Part shown: in pieces, positions 1 through 8,720 of the stretch
Position numbering within the stretch: position 1 is the stretch's first letter
How the letters are laid out: every line of letters begins with the position of its first letter
Assembly (NCBI RefSeq): GCF_021531915.1
Contig: NZ_JAFBIV010000019.1
Location: forward strand, 1-37,408
Reading direction: 5' to 3'
DNA length: 37,408 bases
Source: Oscillibacter valericigenes
Lineage (GTDB): Bacteria > Bacillota > Clostridia > Oscillospirales > Oscillospiraceae
Position numbers and translations under genes: made by a program
Notes under the pieces: model-generated
Database searches by the model: none
The model's input: only the letters and a program-made list of their open reading frames with translations
What the model was told of the DNA's origin: nothing

Positions 1-48
1 GCCCTGTTGCCCTCCCCCGTGCAACAGCGCAAAAAAAGACCGCCCCGC

Positions 49-76
49 TTGACATTCGGGACGGGTATGGTATGAT
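49..76 (+). promoter_or_regulatory. Sigma-A-type promoter for the 27-codon gene
   Basis: TTGACA at 49-54, a 16-base spacer and TATGAT at 71-76. It points at the microprotein ORF starting at 153 and leaves an untranslated leader of about 70 bases. Confidence 0.7.
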
Positions 77-152
77 GAATTTGCCCCTCATGGGGTGGGC
101 GCTGCACCAAACGGCAGGCGGGAGGCCACATCTCCGAAAGGAGGTGGTCGAT

Positions 153-236
153 ATGCCAATTACGATCACGCTACATATCTTCGGATATACAGTGACGATC
201 CGTATAAAAGGCAGAAACCGCCACCCTGGCCGGTGA
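153..236 (+). CDS. 27-residue hydrophobic/basic microprotein, function unknown
   Basis: The ATG at 153 follows a strong ribosome binding site (AAAGGAGGTGG, spacing about 6) and a near-consensus promoter. The peptide begins MPITITLHIFGYTV and ends in a basic tail rich in Arg, Lys and His (IRIKGRNRHPGR). A short beta-branched hydrophobic stretch followed by a cationic tail is the general pattern of small membrane-active peptides, including type I toxins, but I cannot name a family. The stop codon lies inside a hairpin (215-242), so translation end and RNA structure are physically linked. No antisense RNA promoter was identified with confidence. It converges with the gatD/murT operon. That it is a real gene rests on promoter, RBS and hairpin; a toxin role is only a guess. 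Confidence 0.6.
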   Translation: MPITITLHIFGYTVTIRIKGRNRHPGR

Positions 237-242
237 CGGTTT
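215..242 (+). terminator. Hairpin overlapping the microprotein stop codon
   Basis: An 11-bp stem with one mismatch (AAACCGCCACC pairing with GGTGACGGTTT) and a 6-base loop. It includes the TGA stop at 234-236. No long U-run follows, so it may be a weak terminator, a stabiliser or a translation-sensitive structure. Confidence 0.5.
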
Positions 243-314
243 CTTCATGAAATTGTCCACTTAACCATGGGCTGACCGCTTGTCGCAGCGCCCTTTCTAT
301 GCTTATGATATCAC

Positions 315-347
315 ATCCGCCCCGAATGTCAAGGGGCGGATATTTTT
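315..347 (+). terminator. Terminator between converging genes
   Basis: Perfect 9-bp stem (ATCCGCCCC with GGGGCGGAT), 9-base loop, followed on the plus strand by ATTTTT. The U-run favours the microprotein transcript. The hairpin also sits directly after the stop codon of the converging minus-strand gatD-like gene. Confidence 0.7.
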
Positions 348-1077
348 ATCCCTTCACCCGCAGCTTCAGCTGCTCCGCCGTGATGGCGTAGCCCTGCGCT
401 GTCCAGGCGTCGTGGGGCACCGGGCCGGTCAGCGGCTCTCCGCCGCGCTGGTGGATGGCCTCAACCACCTTGTCCAGCAGCCGGGGGTTCTTCACCAGGA
501 TTGGCCCCGTCAGCTGGCTTGCCAGCACGTTTTGGAACCGGAAGCCCTCCGGCGTTTTCGGGCCGTCGTTGCCGTAACCCAGCTCCACCGCCGTCAGCAG
601 CGGCGTCTCCACCCCGGAGATGTCCGCGCACTTGTTCATGAAGCCCACCACCGCCTCGGGGTACAGGTCCGTGTGGCCGTAGACGTCCTCCACGTACCGC
701 TTTTTGCCCTGGACGGACGTAAAGTCCCCCAGGCCGATGCCGTCGTATGCCTTGCCGTCCGCGTCCGTGATGGTTTTTCCCAGCAGCTCCATGGCCGTCC
801 CGGCGAAGAGCATGCTCACGCCGTCCTCCGCCAGGGCCTTTACGCTCTCGCCGTACCGGGCGAAGTCCGAAAGAGCCGCCTTCTGGGCGTGCTCCGTGCC
901 CGCGCCCATGTACAGGAAGTCCGCGCCCGTCAGGTCCGCGTCCCGGCCGGGAAGGACCGTCTCCACCGTCACGGTGTCGCCCAGGGCCTCCAGCGCCCGT
1001 TTCAGCACGGACACGTTGGCGTAGCTGCCGTACAGGCTCATGAGGTCGGGGTAGAAATGAATGATCTTGATGGTCAT
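346..1077 (-). CDS. gatD: GatD-like lipid II isoglutaminyl synthase subunit lacking glutaminase residues
   Basis: 243 residues, about the size I recall for S. aureus GatD, and alignable to it end to end. GatD is the class I glutamine amidotransferase that supplies ammonia to MurT for amidation of D-Glu in lipid II. In the family the nucleophile sits in an ICGGYQ motif; here the same place reads MLFAGTAMELLG, so Cys is replaced by Ala92. The catalytic His in YLHGPIL is replaced by Thr190 (SQLTGPILVKN). The surrounding fold landmarks (VGF at 144-146, GYGN at 167-170) are kept, so this is not a decayed reading frame. It is the last gene of the operon, 3 bases after the MurT-like gene. The family assignment is strong; normal glutaminase activity is not expected. 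Confidence 0.85.
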   Translation of the reverse strand: MTIKIIHFYPDLMSLYGSYANVSVLKRALEALGDTVTVETVLPGRDADLTGADFLYMGAGTEHAQKAALSDFARYGESVKALAEDGVSMLFAGTAMELLGKTITDADGKAYDGIGLGDFTSVQGKKRYVEDVYGHTDLYPEAVVGFMNKCADISGVETPLLTAVELGYGNDGPKTPEGFRFQNVLASQLTGPILVKNPRLLDKVVEAIHQRGGEPLTGPVPHDAWTAQGYAITAEQLKLRVKG

Positions 1078-1080
1078 GCT

Positions 1081-2409
1081 TCACGCCTCCTTCTGCACTG
1101 CCGGGAGGTCCAGCAGCTTATCCCGGTCCGAGAAGCAGGTCACCACGTACAGGTCCTCCCCGCCCTCAGCTGCCAGCTGGGCCGCCGCTTCGCCGATGTC
1201 CGGCACCACGGACCAGTTTTTCACATCCGTGAAGCTGAACCGCTCCGCCAGGTCGTTGCAGTACCGGCCCGACAGGAGCACCTTTTTCACGTGGGGTGCC
1301 GCCAGCTGGCCGAAGTCGATGTCCCACAGCCAGCTTGTCTCGCTGGTGAAGTATTTGCGGCTCACCGCGTCCACGATCACCAGCACCACGCAGTCCGCCT
1401 TGGTGGAGGCCACGTAGCGGAGGTTGGTGTCGTAGGCGATGGAGTTTTCGTGCTTGCTGGTCAGCAGCGTGCCGTGGTGCTGGCCCAGGGTGAACTTCTG
1501 CATCCGGCCGTTTTTCAGAATGTAGTTGTTGATGACGCCCCGGGCGGTCTCCGCCCCCACGCCGCACTCCCGGCAGGCGGCGTAGGCCGCCAGGATGTTG
1601 TAGACGTTGTAGATGCTGCGGAAGGCCAGGTGGATGTCCACCGCGCCGTCGATGGTCAGGGTGCCGCTGTCCAGGTCCACCGCCGTGGCGGTGTAATCCG
1701 TGGCGGGTTTGGCGTGGCCGCAGGATGTGCAGCGGTAGGCGCCGATGTGGTTGTAGTGGACGTAGTCGTAGGTCATGGGGGCGTGGCAGATGGGGCAGTA
1801 GGCGCCGTCGTGGTACACGCCGGTGGGGGCGTCCACCGAGATGGCGCACTTGTCCAGGCCGAACCACTTCACCTTGCCGTGGCCCTGGGCGAAGCAGCTG
1901 GACAGGGGGTCGTCGGCGTTGAGGATCAGCTCCGTGTCCGGGTGCAGGGCGGGCAGAATGGCGTCGTAGACCCACTCCGGGTGGCCGTTGCGGGTGAGCT
2001 GGTCCCGGTACAGGTTGGTGATGACGAACTCCGTGGGGTGGAAGAACCGGAAGCTGAATTTGGCATACCGCTCGTCGCTCTCCAGCAGCAGCACGTCGGC
2101 CTTCACCCTTCCGCCCAGGGTGGCGTGGGTCAGCACCAGGGTGGTGACGCCCTCGATCTGGTTGGAGCCCTCCTCGTTGTAGACCACGTGCTTGCCGTCC
2201 GCCCGGAGAATGGCGGCGATCATCTCCACGGTGGAGGTCTTGCCGTTGCTGCCGGTGACGGCGATGATGTGGGGCGGCAGCTGCACCCGGGACAGGATGT
2301 CCGGGCAGATCTTCAGGGCGAATTTGCCGGGCATGGAGCTGCCCTTGCCCACCAGCTTGCCCACAAAGCGGCCCAGCTTGCAGACCAGGATGGCCAGAAA
2401 CATTCTCAT
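1081..2409 (-). CDS. murT: MurT-like Mur ligase, lipid II isoglutaminyl synthase subunit
   Basis: 442 residues. In the MurT family the Mur-ligase fold uses ATP to activate the D-Glu carboxylate of lipid II, with ammonia from GatD. Visible: an N-terminal hydrophobic segment, the ATP-binding loop GSNGKTST (53-60), and the MurT-specific four-Cys zinc ribbon (C205, C208, C227, C230). A C-terminal domain carries SWLWDIDF (359-366). The usual segment just before this, roughly NDN-x-ADG-x-D-x-SWIWD, is replaced by VDAVSRKYFTSETSW. As I recall, the Asp that completes the glutaminase triad lies there in S. aureus MurT. The start ATG at 2409 overlaps the stop of the upstream hydrolase gene (ATGA) and has a good AAGGAGGA site, so translation is probably coupled. 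Substrate could differ from classical lipid II. Confidence 0.85.
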   Translation of the reverse strand: MRMFLAILVCKLGRFVGKLVGKGSSMPGKFALKICPDILSRVQLPPHIIAVTGSNGKTSTVEMIAAILRADGKHVVYNEEGSNQIEGVTTLVLTHATLGGRVKADVLLLESDERYAKFSFRFFHPTEFVITNLYRDQLTRNGHPEWVYDAILPALHPDTELILNADDPLSSCFAQGHGKVKWFGLDKCAISVDAPTGVYHDGAYCPICHAPMTYDYVHYNHIGAYRCTSCGHAKPATDYTATAVDLDSGTLTIDGAVDIHLAFRSIYNVYNILAAYAACRECGVGAETARGVINNYILKNGRMQKFTLGQHHGTLLTSKHENSIAYDTNLRYVASTKADCVVLVIVDAVSRKYFTSETSWLWDIDFGQLAAPHVKKVLLSGRYCNDLAERFSFTDVKNWSVVPDIGEAAAQLAAEGGEDLYVVTCFSDRDKLLDLPAVQKEA

Positions 2410-3113
2410 GGTGATTCCTCCTTGGAGGCGGCCGGCGCCGTCTCGGTGAAAAATGTCCGCACCGCCCGGTTGAAGGCAGTGGGCTCCTTGTTTGCGATGA
2501 AATGGTCCCCGGGGATCAACGCCAGCCGGGCACCGGGGATGCTGGCGGCGATGAGGCGGCTGTGGGATTCCCGGATCATGTCCTGTGTGCCTGCGATCAC
2601 CAGCACCGGCATGGTCAGTTTCCCCAATTCCGCCGGGGCGATGTGGGGCTCCTTGACCATCAGGCCCAGCAGCTCTGCTTTTGCCCGGGCCTCGGGGCTT
2701 TTGAACAGCGATGCCAGATGGTAGCCCGCCACGATGGGCAGCTGCACCGGCATCTTCACGCCCTTCGGGTCCAGATTGGCGCCGTTCAGAATGAGACGGT
2801 GCACCCGGTCCGGGTGCCGCAGGGCAAAGGTGAGGGCGATGTTGCCGCCGTCGCTGAAGCCCAGAATGTCCGCCCGGTCCAGCCCCCGTTGGTCCATGAA
2901 GGTCAGCAGGTCATCGGCGAACTGGGAAATCGTGAAAGGTGCGGTGCCCCGAGGAGAGTTCCCGTGGCCCCGGGTGTCGATGGCGTAGACGGTAAAATCT
3001 TTGGAAAACTCGGCGATCTGGTGGACGAAATAGGTGCCGTCTTCTCCGTTGCCGTGGAGCAGCAGAAGGGACGGACCACTTCCCTGCTTGGTGTAAAACA
3101 GTTCGATGTCCAT
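2406..3113 (-). CDS. Alpha/beta-fold hydrolase
   Basis: 235 residues with a full alpha/beta hydrolase catalytic set: oxyanion-side LLLLHGNG (17-23), nucleophile Ser87 in GFSDGG, acid Asp178 in GTQDM and His204 in PGDHF. There is no signal peptide, so it should be cytoplasmic. The pattern DTRGHGNS (46-53) is typical of small esterases and of the family of BioH-like or haloperoxidase-like hydrolases, but the substrate cannot be read from sequence. It starts 4 bases after the mnmG stop and overlaps the MurT-like start by 4 bases, so it is in the middle of a tight operon. A link to cell-wall chemistry would be inference from its neighbours only. Confidence 0.88.
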   Translation of the reverse strand: MDIELFYTKQGSGPSLLLLHGNGEDGTYFVHQIAEFSKDFTVYAIDTRGHGNSPRGTAPFTISQFADDLLTFMDQRGLDRADILGFSDGGNIALTFALRHPDRVHRLILNGANLDPKGVKMPVQLPIVAGYHLASLFKSPEARAKAELLGLMVKEPHIAPAELGKLTMPVLVIAGTQDMIRESHSRLIAASIPGARLALIPGDHFIANKEPTAFNRAVRTFFTETAPAASKEESP

Positions 3114-3117
3114 AGGC

Positions 3118-4983
3118 TCACCGCTCCAGCCAGATCATCAGGGCCGTCACGTCGGCCGGGGATACGCCGCTGATGCGGCTGGCCTGTCCCAGGTCCAGAG
3201 GACGGATGGCGCTCAGCTTTTCCCGGGCCTCCAGGCGGAGCCCTTGGATGGCGCTGTAATCCAGGTCGGCGGGCAGCTTGCGGCGCTCCATTTTACGGAA
3301 GTCCTCCACCTGCTTCTGCTGGCGCTGGATATAGCCCTCGTATTTCACACTGATCTCCACCTGCTCCGCCACATCCGCCGGCAGCTCCGGCCGGGTGGGG
3401 TCGAAGGGGGCCAGTTCGCCGTAATGAAGCTGGGGCCGCCGCAGCAGGGCCACCATGGGGCAGCCGTCGGTGACGACGGCGGTCCCCTTCTCCGCCAGGA
3501 AGGCGGACAATTCAGGGGACGGAGCTGCCCCGGTGTGAGTCAGGCGTTTGATCTCCTTCTCCACAGCCGCGTACTTTTCCTCCACGGCCCGGAGACGTTC
3601 TTCGGAAACCAGGCCGATCTCATAGCCCCGCTTCGTCAGCCGCTGGTCGGCGTTGTCCTGCCGCAGCAGCAGGCGGTACTCGCTGCGGGAGGTCATGATG
3701 CGGTAGGGCTCATTGGTGCCTTTGGTCACCAGGTCGTCGATGAGGGTGCCGATGTAGCTCTCCGACCGGGAGAGGATAAAGGGGGTCTGTCCGTTCAGCT
3801 TCCGGGCGGCGTTGACGCCTGCCACAAAGCCCTGGACGGCGGCTTCCTCATAGCCGGAGGAGCCGTTGAACTGGCCCGCGCCGTAAAGACCGGGGACAGA
3901 CTTGACCTCCAGAGTGGCGTTCAGGGCCAGGGGGTCGATGCAGTCGTATTCGATGGCGTAGGCAGGCCGGGTCATGACGGCATGGCGCAGGCCCGGCACG
4001 CTGTGGAGCATCTGGATCTGGACCTCCTCCGGCAGCGAGGAGGAAAAGCCCTGGATGTACAACTCCTCCGTGTTCAGCCCCATGGGCTCCACAAAGAGCT
4101 GATGGCGCAGCTTGTCCGGGAACCGGACGATCTTCGTTTCAAAAGAGGGGCAGTACCGGGGACCGATACCCTCGATGAGGCCGGAGTACATAGGCGCCCG
4201 GTCCAGGTTTTCCTGCACGATGCGCTTCGTCTCCTCCGTGGTCCAGGTGAGCCAGCAGACGGCGGTGTTTTCCGGTTGATGGCCGGTGGAATAGGAGAAA
4301 GGCACGGGAAGGGTGTCTCCCGGCTGGATCTCCATCTCGTCAAAGTCCACTGTCCGGGCATTGACCCGGGGCGGCGTGCCGGTCTTGAACCGGCGCAGGG
4401 GCAGGCCCAGCTTCAACAGGGAATCCGTCAGACGCAATGCGGCGTGCATACCGTCGGGGCCGGAGTCCTCCACGCACTCACCGATGATGGTGCGGCCGGT
4501 CAGATAGGTGCCGGTGGCCAGAATGACGGCTTTCACATCGAACACCGCTCCAGTGGACAACACCACGGCGGAAACGGCGCCGTTCTCGGTCCGGACCTCC
4601 ACCACTTCCCCCTGCCGGACGGTCAGGTGCGCCTGCCGCTCCAGGGTGTGCTTCATGCGTTCCTGGTATTTGCGGCGGTCCGCCTGGGCCCGGAGAGACC
4701 AGACGGCGGGGCCTTTTCCTTTGTTCAAAAGGCGGTACTGGATGCAGCACTCGTCGGCGGCCCTTGCCATCTCGCCGCCCAGGGCGTCCAGCTCCCGCAC
4801 CAGATGGCCCTTGCCGGTGCCGCCGATGGCGGGGTTGCAGGGCATATTGCCCACGGCGTCCATGTTGATGGTGAACACAATGGTCTCCAGCCCCAGCCGG
4901 GAGGCGGCCAGGGCGGCCTCGATGCCGGCATGTCCGGCGCCGATGACGGCGATATCAAATTGTCCGGCGTGAAATTCAGTCAT
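3118..4983 (-). CDS. mnmG: tRNA uridine-5-carboxymethylaminomethyl modification enzyme MnmG (GidA)
   Basis: 621 residues, the usual MnmG length. With MnmE it installs carboxymethylaminomethyl groups at U34 of several tRNAs, using FAD, NADH and methylene-tetrahydrofolate or glycine. Visible: the FAD-binding loop GAGHAG (15-20), the family signature [19 protein letters not shown], and the C-terminal helical domain involved in tRNA and MnmE contact. I chose the ATG at 4983 because AAAGGA lies 8 bases before it. An upstream in-frame ATG at 4992 would abut that site. The gene follows the phosphoesterase by 5 bases. It is unusual in not sitting beside mnmE and rsmG, its common neighbours near the replication origin in Firmicutes. 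Confidence 0.97.
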   Translation of the reverse strand: MTEFHAGQFDIAVIGAGHAGIEAALAASRLGLETIVFTINMDAVGNMPCNPAIGGTGKGHLVRELDALGGEMARAADECCIQYRLLNKGKGPAVWSLRAQADRRKYQERMKHTLERQAHLTVRQGEVVEVRTENGAVSAVVLSTGAVFDVKAVILATGTYLTGRTIIGECVEDSGPDGMHAALRLTDSLLKLGLPLRRFKTGTPPRVNARTVDFDEMEIQPGDTLPVPFSYSTGHQPENTAVCWLTWTTEETKRIVQENLDRAPMYSGLIEGIGPRYCPSFETKIVRFPDKLRHQLFVEPMGLNTEELYIQGFSSSLPEEVQIQMLHSVPGLRHAVMTRPAYAIEYDCIDPLALNATLEVKSVPGLYGAGQFNGSSGYEEAAVQGFVAGVNAARKLNGQTPFILSRSESYIGTLIDDLVTKGTNEPYRIMTSRSEYRLLLRQDNADQRLTKRGYEIGLVSEERLRAVEEKYAAVEKEIKRLTHTGAAPSPELSAFLAEKGTAVVTDGCPMVALLRRPQLHYGELAPFDPTRPELPADVAEQVEISVKYEGYIQRQQKQVEDFRKMERRKLPADLDYSAIQGLRLEAREKLSAIRPLDLGQASRISGVSPADVTALMIWLER

Positions 4984-4988
4984 GCAAA

Positions 4989-5846
4989 TCATCCTTTATG
5001 AAGGGTCACCACCGCCACCTCCGGGCGGTTGAACAGGCGGAAGGAGGGGCCGGAGTTGCCCAGTCCCCGGGTGACAAACAGGCAGGAACCATTTTCCTGG
5101 TACAACCCCGCCGTGTAGGAGGGAAACAGGGTCCGGTCCGTGGAGAGAAGCCCATCGGTGAAGGGCAGACGGATGATGCCGCCGTGACCGTGGCCTGAGA
5201 GCACCAGATCGGCTCCCAGCAGGCTGTACTGGGACGCAAAATGGTCGTTCCGGTGGGCCAAAAGGACCCAGAAAGGATCGCCGCAGGCGCCATAGACCTC
5301 GGTAGCCAACTCCTCGGGGGTCTTTTGATCGGCATAGCCGTTGGGATCGTCGATGCCTGCCAGTACGATAGCATCTCCGCTGCGCTCCAGAGTCAGAAAC
5401 TGGTTGCTGAGTACGGTGACGCCACAGGAGGTCAGCCGCTCCTTCAGAGCGGGCACATCGCCGATGGCCCACTCGTGGTTGCCGGTGACATAATAGGTGG
5501 GGGCGATGGCGGTCAGCCCTGCGGCCACGGTCTCTGCATAGCCAGCCGCGGGTCCGCGGTAATGGTCCTCCAGGTCTCCCAGGTACACGATATAGTCGGG
5601 CGACTCCTCCGCCAAGGTGGAAAAGAGGTTCCGGTTGTTTTCCCCAAATTCGGCGCCGTGCAGATCGCTGAGGACTGCGATGCGGCAGCCGTCAAAGCCT
5701 GCCGGCAGGTCTGTGAAGGTCAGGTCCGTCCGGGTGACCTGTAGGGCGGTATTGCCCCGGCGGATGCAGAACAGCGCCGCCAGGAGCAGGATCAGCAGGA
5801 CCAGAACGGTCCGCAGGGGACGGCGCCTGCGAGGGTGGTTTGCCAT
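4989..5846 (-). CDS. Membrane-anchored metallophosphoesterase (YkuE-like)
   Basis: 285 residues. An Arg-rich N-terminus is followed by one membrane segment (about 13-28), which puts the catalytic domain outside the membrane. All calcineurin-type metal ligands are present: D61 and H63 in SDLHG, D91 in LGDLED, N123 and H124 in GNHEW, H198 in AHRND, and H219 and H221 in SGHGHGG. Family members hydrolyse phosphoesters or UDP-linked sugar lipids with two divalent metals, but this substrate is unknown. It is the first gene of the minus-strand operon, behind an extended -10 promoter. Its ribosome binding site is weak (AGAGAGG). Presence in an operon with a MurT/GatD-like pair makes an envelope role plausible. 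Confidence 0.88.
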   Translation of the reverse strand: MANHPRRRRPLRTVLVLLILLLAALFCIRRGNTALQVTRTDLTFTDLPAGFDGCRIAVLSDLHGAEFGENNRNLFSTLAEESPDYIVYLGDLEDHYRGPAAGYAETVAAGLTAIAPTYYVTGNHEWAIGDVPALKERLTSCGVTVLSNQFLTLERSGDAIVLAGIDDPNGYADQKTPEELATEVYGACGDPFWVLLAHRNDHFASQYSLLGADLVLSGHGHGGIIRLPFTDGLLSTDRTLFPSYTAGLYQENGSCLFVTRGLGNSGPSFRLFNRPEVAVVTLHKG

Positions 5847-5880
5847 AGCATGGCCTCTCTTTTAATCAGTATGCCCACAA

Positions 5881-5889
5881 ATTATATCA
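5881..5889 (-). promoter_or_regulatory. Extended -10 promoter of the phosphoesterase-mnmG-murT-gatD operon
   Basis: On the minus strand the sequence reads TGATATAAT, an extended -10 element (TG-n-TATAAT) 35 bases before the start codon. No good -35 hexamer is visible, which is normal for extended -10 promoters. Confidence 0.6.
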
Positions 5890-6035
5890 TAGTTGTTCCA
5901 CCGTGGCGAGAGAAAAAATAGACGAGAATATCGGGAAAAACAGGAAATTGACTGGAAATTTGAGCCAGACAAGGGGAGGCGACAACATGCATAAAAAAAG
6001 AAGCGAGTTTTTGGAATAAATGTGAATGTCGTATA

Positions 6036-6064
6036 TTGCGTGCACGTGCACGGTCTGCTATAAT
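6036..6064 (+). promoter_or_regulatory. Promoter of the 26-codon gene
   Basis: TTGCGT at 6036-6041, a 17-base spacer and a perfect TATAAT at 6059-6064, 40 bases before the ORF start at 6104. Confidence 0.75.
6040..6051. promoter_or_regulatory. Candidate operator: 12-bp perfect palindrome in the promoter spacer
   Basis: GTGCACGTGCAC is self-complementary and lies between -35 and -10. A dimeric repressor bound here would block RNA polymerase. Function is inferred from position alone. Confidence 0.4.
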
Positions 6065-6103
6065 CGCATCATCAAAGGAAAAATAAACGAGGAGGTCACT
6101 GTG

Positions 6104-6184
6104 ATGTCTTTTGTTGATGCCATGCTGCTGGATGAGCTGGACGATCTGGTTCTCGCCGATATCTGGGCTCAGAGCAACCGCTAA
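6104..6184 (+). CDS. 26-residue acidic microprotein, function unknown
   Basis: The ATG at 6104 has GAGGAGG 7-8 bases upstream; an adjacent GTG at 6101 is a possible alternative start. The peptide begins MSFVDAMLLDELDDLVLADI and ends WAQSNR. It has a Leu/Val-rich acidic face (7 Asp or Glu against one Arg) and could form one amphipathic helix. Promoter, RBS, ORF and a strong terminator follow each other within 190 bases, so this is a complete monocistronic unit. I do not recognise the family. Possible roles are a regulatory microprotein that binds a partner protein or a small-peptide signal, but nothing here decides this. Confidence 0.6.
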   Translation: MSFVDAMLLDELDDLVLADIWAQSNR

Positions 6185-6202
6185 TTGAAGTAAGAAAAGA
6201 AA

Positions 6203-6227
6203 CCACGCCGATGGCGTGGCTTTTTTT
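6203..6227 (+). terminator. Terminator of the 26-codon gene
   Basis: Perfect 7-bp stem (CCACGCC with GGCGTGG), 3-base loop, then C and seven T. A textbook intrinsic terminator 18 bases after the stop. The A/T-rich stretch from here to 6474 shows no gene I can support. Confidence 0.9.
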
Positions 6228-6474
6228 ATGCCTGAACGGGCGGGACACTGTGATGATCCCCGCAGCGGCCTCCGAAAACACCTTGCAACAAAAAACACGC
6301 AAAAAAGCGGAAAAAACCGGGAAAATGGCGGAAAAAGTGCGTGAAATGACGAAAAATAAGTGATATTTTCGGAAATTTTGTAAAATAGTGCACAAAGGTT
6401 TTTTGGCATCCGAAGATCGTTTTGGACAAAACGTAAAAACTTACGTCGTTTGCGCAAAAGCGAAAAACCGTTGC

Positions 6475-6502
6475 TTGAAAAAAGCGATCCTTATGTTAAA
6501 AT
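6475..6502 (+). promoter_or_regulatory. Promoter of hppA
   Basis: TTGAAA at 6475-6480, a 16-base spacer and TAAAAT at 6497-6502, 46 bases before the hppA start. Confidence 0.6.
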
Positions 6503-6548
6503 AGGAAAGTAAACTTCAGCGCGCAAAAACCTATAAGGAGTGGAAATC

Positions 6549-8636
6549 ATGGAAAACCTGTTTTGGATCGGTTTCGTAGGAGCACTCATCGCCGGCTTGT
6601 TCGCAGTGATGCAGGCCAAGAAGGTCATGACGTATTCCGAGGGAACGGATCGCATGAAGAAGATCGCGGCCTCCATTCGGGAAGGTGCCAACGCCTACCT
6701 GAAGCAGCAGTACACCACCGTGTTCAAAGTGTTTGTGGTGGTGTTCGTCATCCTGTTGATCATGGCTTTCGCCACCGGCGGCAAGATGCTGTCCAAGTTC
6801 ACCCCCTTCGCTTTCATCACCGGCGGTGTGTTCTCCATGTTGGCCGGCTTCATCGGCATGAAGATCGCTACCGCTTCCAACGCCCGTACCGCTCAGGCTG
6901 CCTCTGAGAGCCTGAACAAGGGCCTGCGGATCGCCTTCTCCTCCGGCTCCGTCATGGGCTTCACCGTGGTGGGCCTGGGCATGCTGGATATCACCATGTG
7001 GTATTTCATCCTGCGCTTCGCTTTCGGCATCGCGGATCCCGTTCAGATCGGCAACATCATGGTCATGAACGGCATGGGTGCCTCCTTCATGGCACTGTTT
7101 GCCCGTGTGGGCGGCGGTATCTACACCAAGGCCGCTGACGTGGGCGCTGACCTGGTTGGTAAGGTCGAGGCCGGTATCCCCGAGGACGACCCCCGCAACC
7201 CCGCCACCATCGCCGATAACGTGGGCGACAACGTGGGCGACGTGGCCGGCATGGGCGCCGACCTGTACGAGTCCTATGTTGGCTCCATCCTGGCTACCTT
7301 CTCCCTGGGTGCCATCGCCGGCTATGGCTTCCGCGGCATGCTGCTGCCTCTGCTGCTGGCCGTCACCGGCATCATCTGCTCCATCATCGGCTCCTTCCTG
7401 GTGAAGACCAAGGAAGACGCCACCCAGCAGTCCCTGCTGAAGAGCCTGCGTACCGGCACCTACACCGCCGCTATCCTGGCTGCCGTGATCGCCGCTCCCC
7501 TGACCTATGTGGTCCTGGGCAACTGGGGCGTGTACGTCGCCATCCTCTGCGGCCTGATCGGCGGCTGCGCCATCGGCTACTTCACCGAGTACTACACCTC
7601 TGATACCTACAAGCCCACCCAGGAGCTGGCTGCCGCTTCCGAGACCGGCTCCGCCACCATCATCATCGGTGGTATCTCCCTGGGTCTGAAGTCCACCATG
7701 GTCTCCATCCTGATCGTGGCGGCCGCCGTTCTGCTGAGCTTCTTCTGTGCCGGCGGCGCTCAGTCCTTCAACATGGGCCTGTACGGCATCGGCATCGCCG
7801 GCGTCGGCATGCTGTCCACCCTGGGCATCACCCTGGCCACCGACGCCTACGGCCCCGTGGCCGACAACGCCGGCGGTATCGCCGAGATGAGCGGCCTGCC
7901 CGAAGAGGTCCGTCAGCGCACCGACGCTCTGGACTCCCTGGGCAACACCACCGCCGCCACCGGCAAGGGCTTCGCCATCGGCTCTGCCTCCCTGACCGCT
8001 CTGGCTCTGCTGGTCTCCTATGTGGATATCGTCCAGAGCAACACCACTGAGGTCCTGGACCTGTCCCTGACCAACCCCCTGATGCTGGTTGGCCTGTTCA
8101 TCGGCGCCATGCTGACCTTCGTGTTCTCCGCCTTCACCATGAGCGCGGTGCAGAAGGCTGCCCAGTCCATCGTCGTGGAGGTCCGCCGTCAGTTCCGCAG
8201 CATCCCCGGCATCATGGAGTACAAAGCCGACCCCGACTACGCCTCCTGCGTGGCTCTGTGCACCAAGGGCGCTCTGCATGAGATGGTGGCTCCCGCTCTG
8301 CTGGCTATCATCGTTCCCATCGCCACCGGCCTGATCCTCGGCCCCATCGGCGTGGTTGGCCTGCTGGGCGGCGTGTCTGTCACCGGCTTCGCCATGGCCG
8401 TGTTCATGTCCAACGCCGGCGGTGCCTGGGATAACGCCAAGAAGTACATCGAGTCCGGCCATCACGGCGGCAAGGGCTCCGACCAGCACAAGGCTGCCGT
8501 CGTGGGCGACACCGTGGGCGATCCCTTCAAGGATACCTCCGGTCCTTCCCTGAACATCCTGATCAAGCTGTGCTCCACCGTCTCCATCGTGTTCTCCGGC
8601 CTGATCCTGGCCTTCAACCTGATGAACATCCTGTAA
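6549..8636 (+). CDS. hppA: Membrane-bound, K+-dependent ion-pumping pyrophosphatase
   Basis: 695 residues, mostly hydrophobic, matching a roughly 16-helix membrane pyrophosphatase that couples PPi hydrolysis to Na+ or H+ export. The substrate-site signature [13 protein letters not shown] is followed by [20 protein letters not shown] (about 212-231), which binds Mg2+-PPi. GNTTAA at about 465-470 has Ala where K+-independent enzymes carry Lys, so this is the K+-dependent class. Whether Na+ or H+ is pumped I cannot settle. I chose ATG 6549 because AAGGAG ends 8 bases before it; a GTG at 6540 overlaps the RBS. It is monocistronic, with its own promoter and terminator. Codons are strongly biased, suggesting high expression. 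Confidence 0.97.
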   Translation: MENLFWIGFVGALIAGLFAVMQAKKVMTYSEGTDRMKKIAASIREGANAYLKQQYTTVFKVFVVVFVILLIMAFATGGKMLSKFTPFAFITGGVFSMLAGFIGMKIATASNARTAQAASESLNKGLRIAFSSGSVMGFTVVGLGMLDITMWYFILRFAFGIADPVQIGNIMVMNGMGASFMALFARVGGGIYTKAADVGADLVGKVEAGIPEDDPRNPATIADNVGDNVGDVAGMGADLYESYVGSILATFSLGAIAGYGFRGMLLPLLLAVTGIICSIIGSFLVKTKEDATQQSLLKSLRTGTYTAAILAAVIAAPLTYVVLGNWGVYVAILCGLIGGCAIGYFTEYYTSDTYKPTQELAAASETGSATIIIGGISLGLKSTMVSILIVAAAVLLSFFCAGGAQSFNMGLYGIGIAGVGMLSTLGITLATDAYGPVADNAGGIAEMSGLPEEVRQRTDALDSLGNTTAATGKGFAIGSASLTALALLVSYVDIVQSNTTEVLDLSLTNPLMLVGLFIGAMLTFVFSAFTMSAVQKAAQSIVVEVRRQFRSIPGIMEYKADPDYASCVALCTKGALHEMVAPALLAIIVPIATGLILGPIGVVGLLGGVSVTGFAMAVFMSNAGGAWDNAKKYIESGHHGGKGSDQHKAAVVGDTVGDPFKDTSGPSLNILIKLCSTVSIVFSGLILAFNLMNIL

Positions 8637-8669
8637 GTTCGGCCTGATCCACACACCACATACGATGAG

Positions 8670-8704
8670 CCCCGCCTTCCGCCGAAATGCGGAGGGCGGG
8701 GTTT
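8670..8704 (+). terminator. Terminator of hppA
   Basis: GC-rich stem of about 13 bp (CCCCGCCTTCCGC with GCGGAGGGCGGGG), short loop CGAAAT, then TTTCT. It lies 33 bases after the hppA stop. Confidence 0.85.
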
Positions 8705-8720
8705 CTGCATGCGGAGATTC

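Noticed and set aside
4..38. CTGTTGC/GCAACAG hairpin followed by an A-run as a terminator
   Set aside because: The A-run is on the wrong side for the plus strand, and on the minus strand the T-run precedes the stem; context upstream is outside the window.
280..2724. A long plus-strand open frame (814 codons) opposite gatD/murT
   Set aside because: It mirrors strongly biased minus-strand genes with full family motifs. No RBS, low-complexity composition.
3106..5001. A 631-codon plus-strand frame opposite mnmG
   Set aside because: Antisense shadow of mnmG; no family features.
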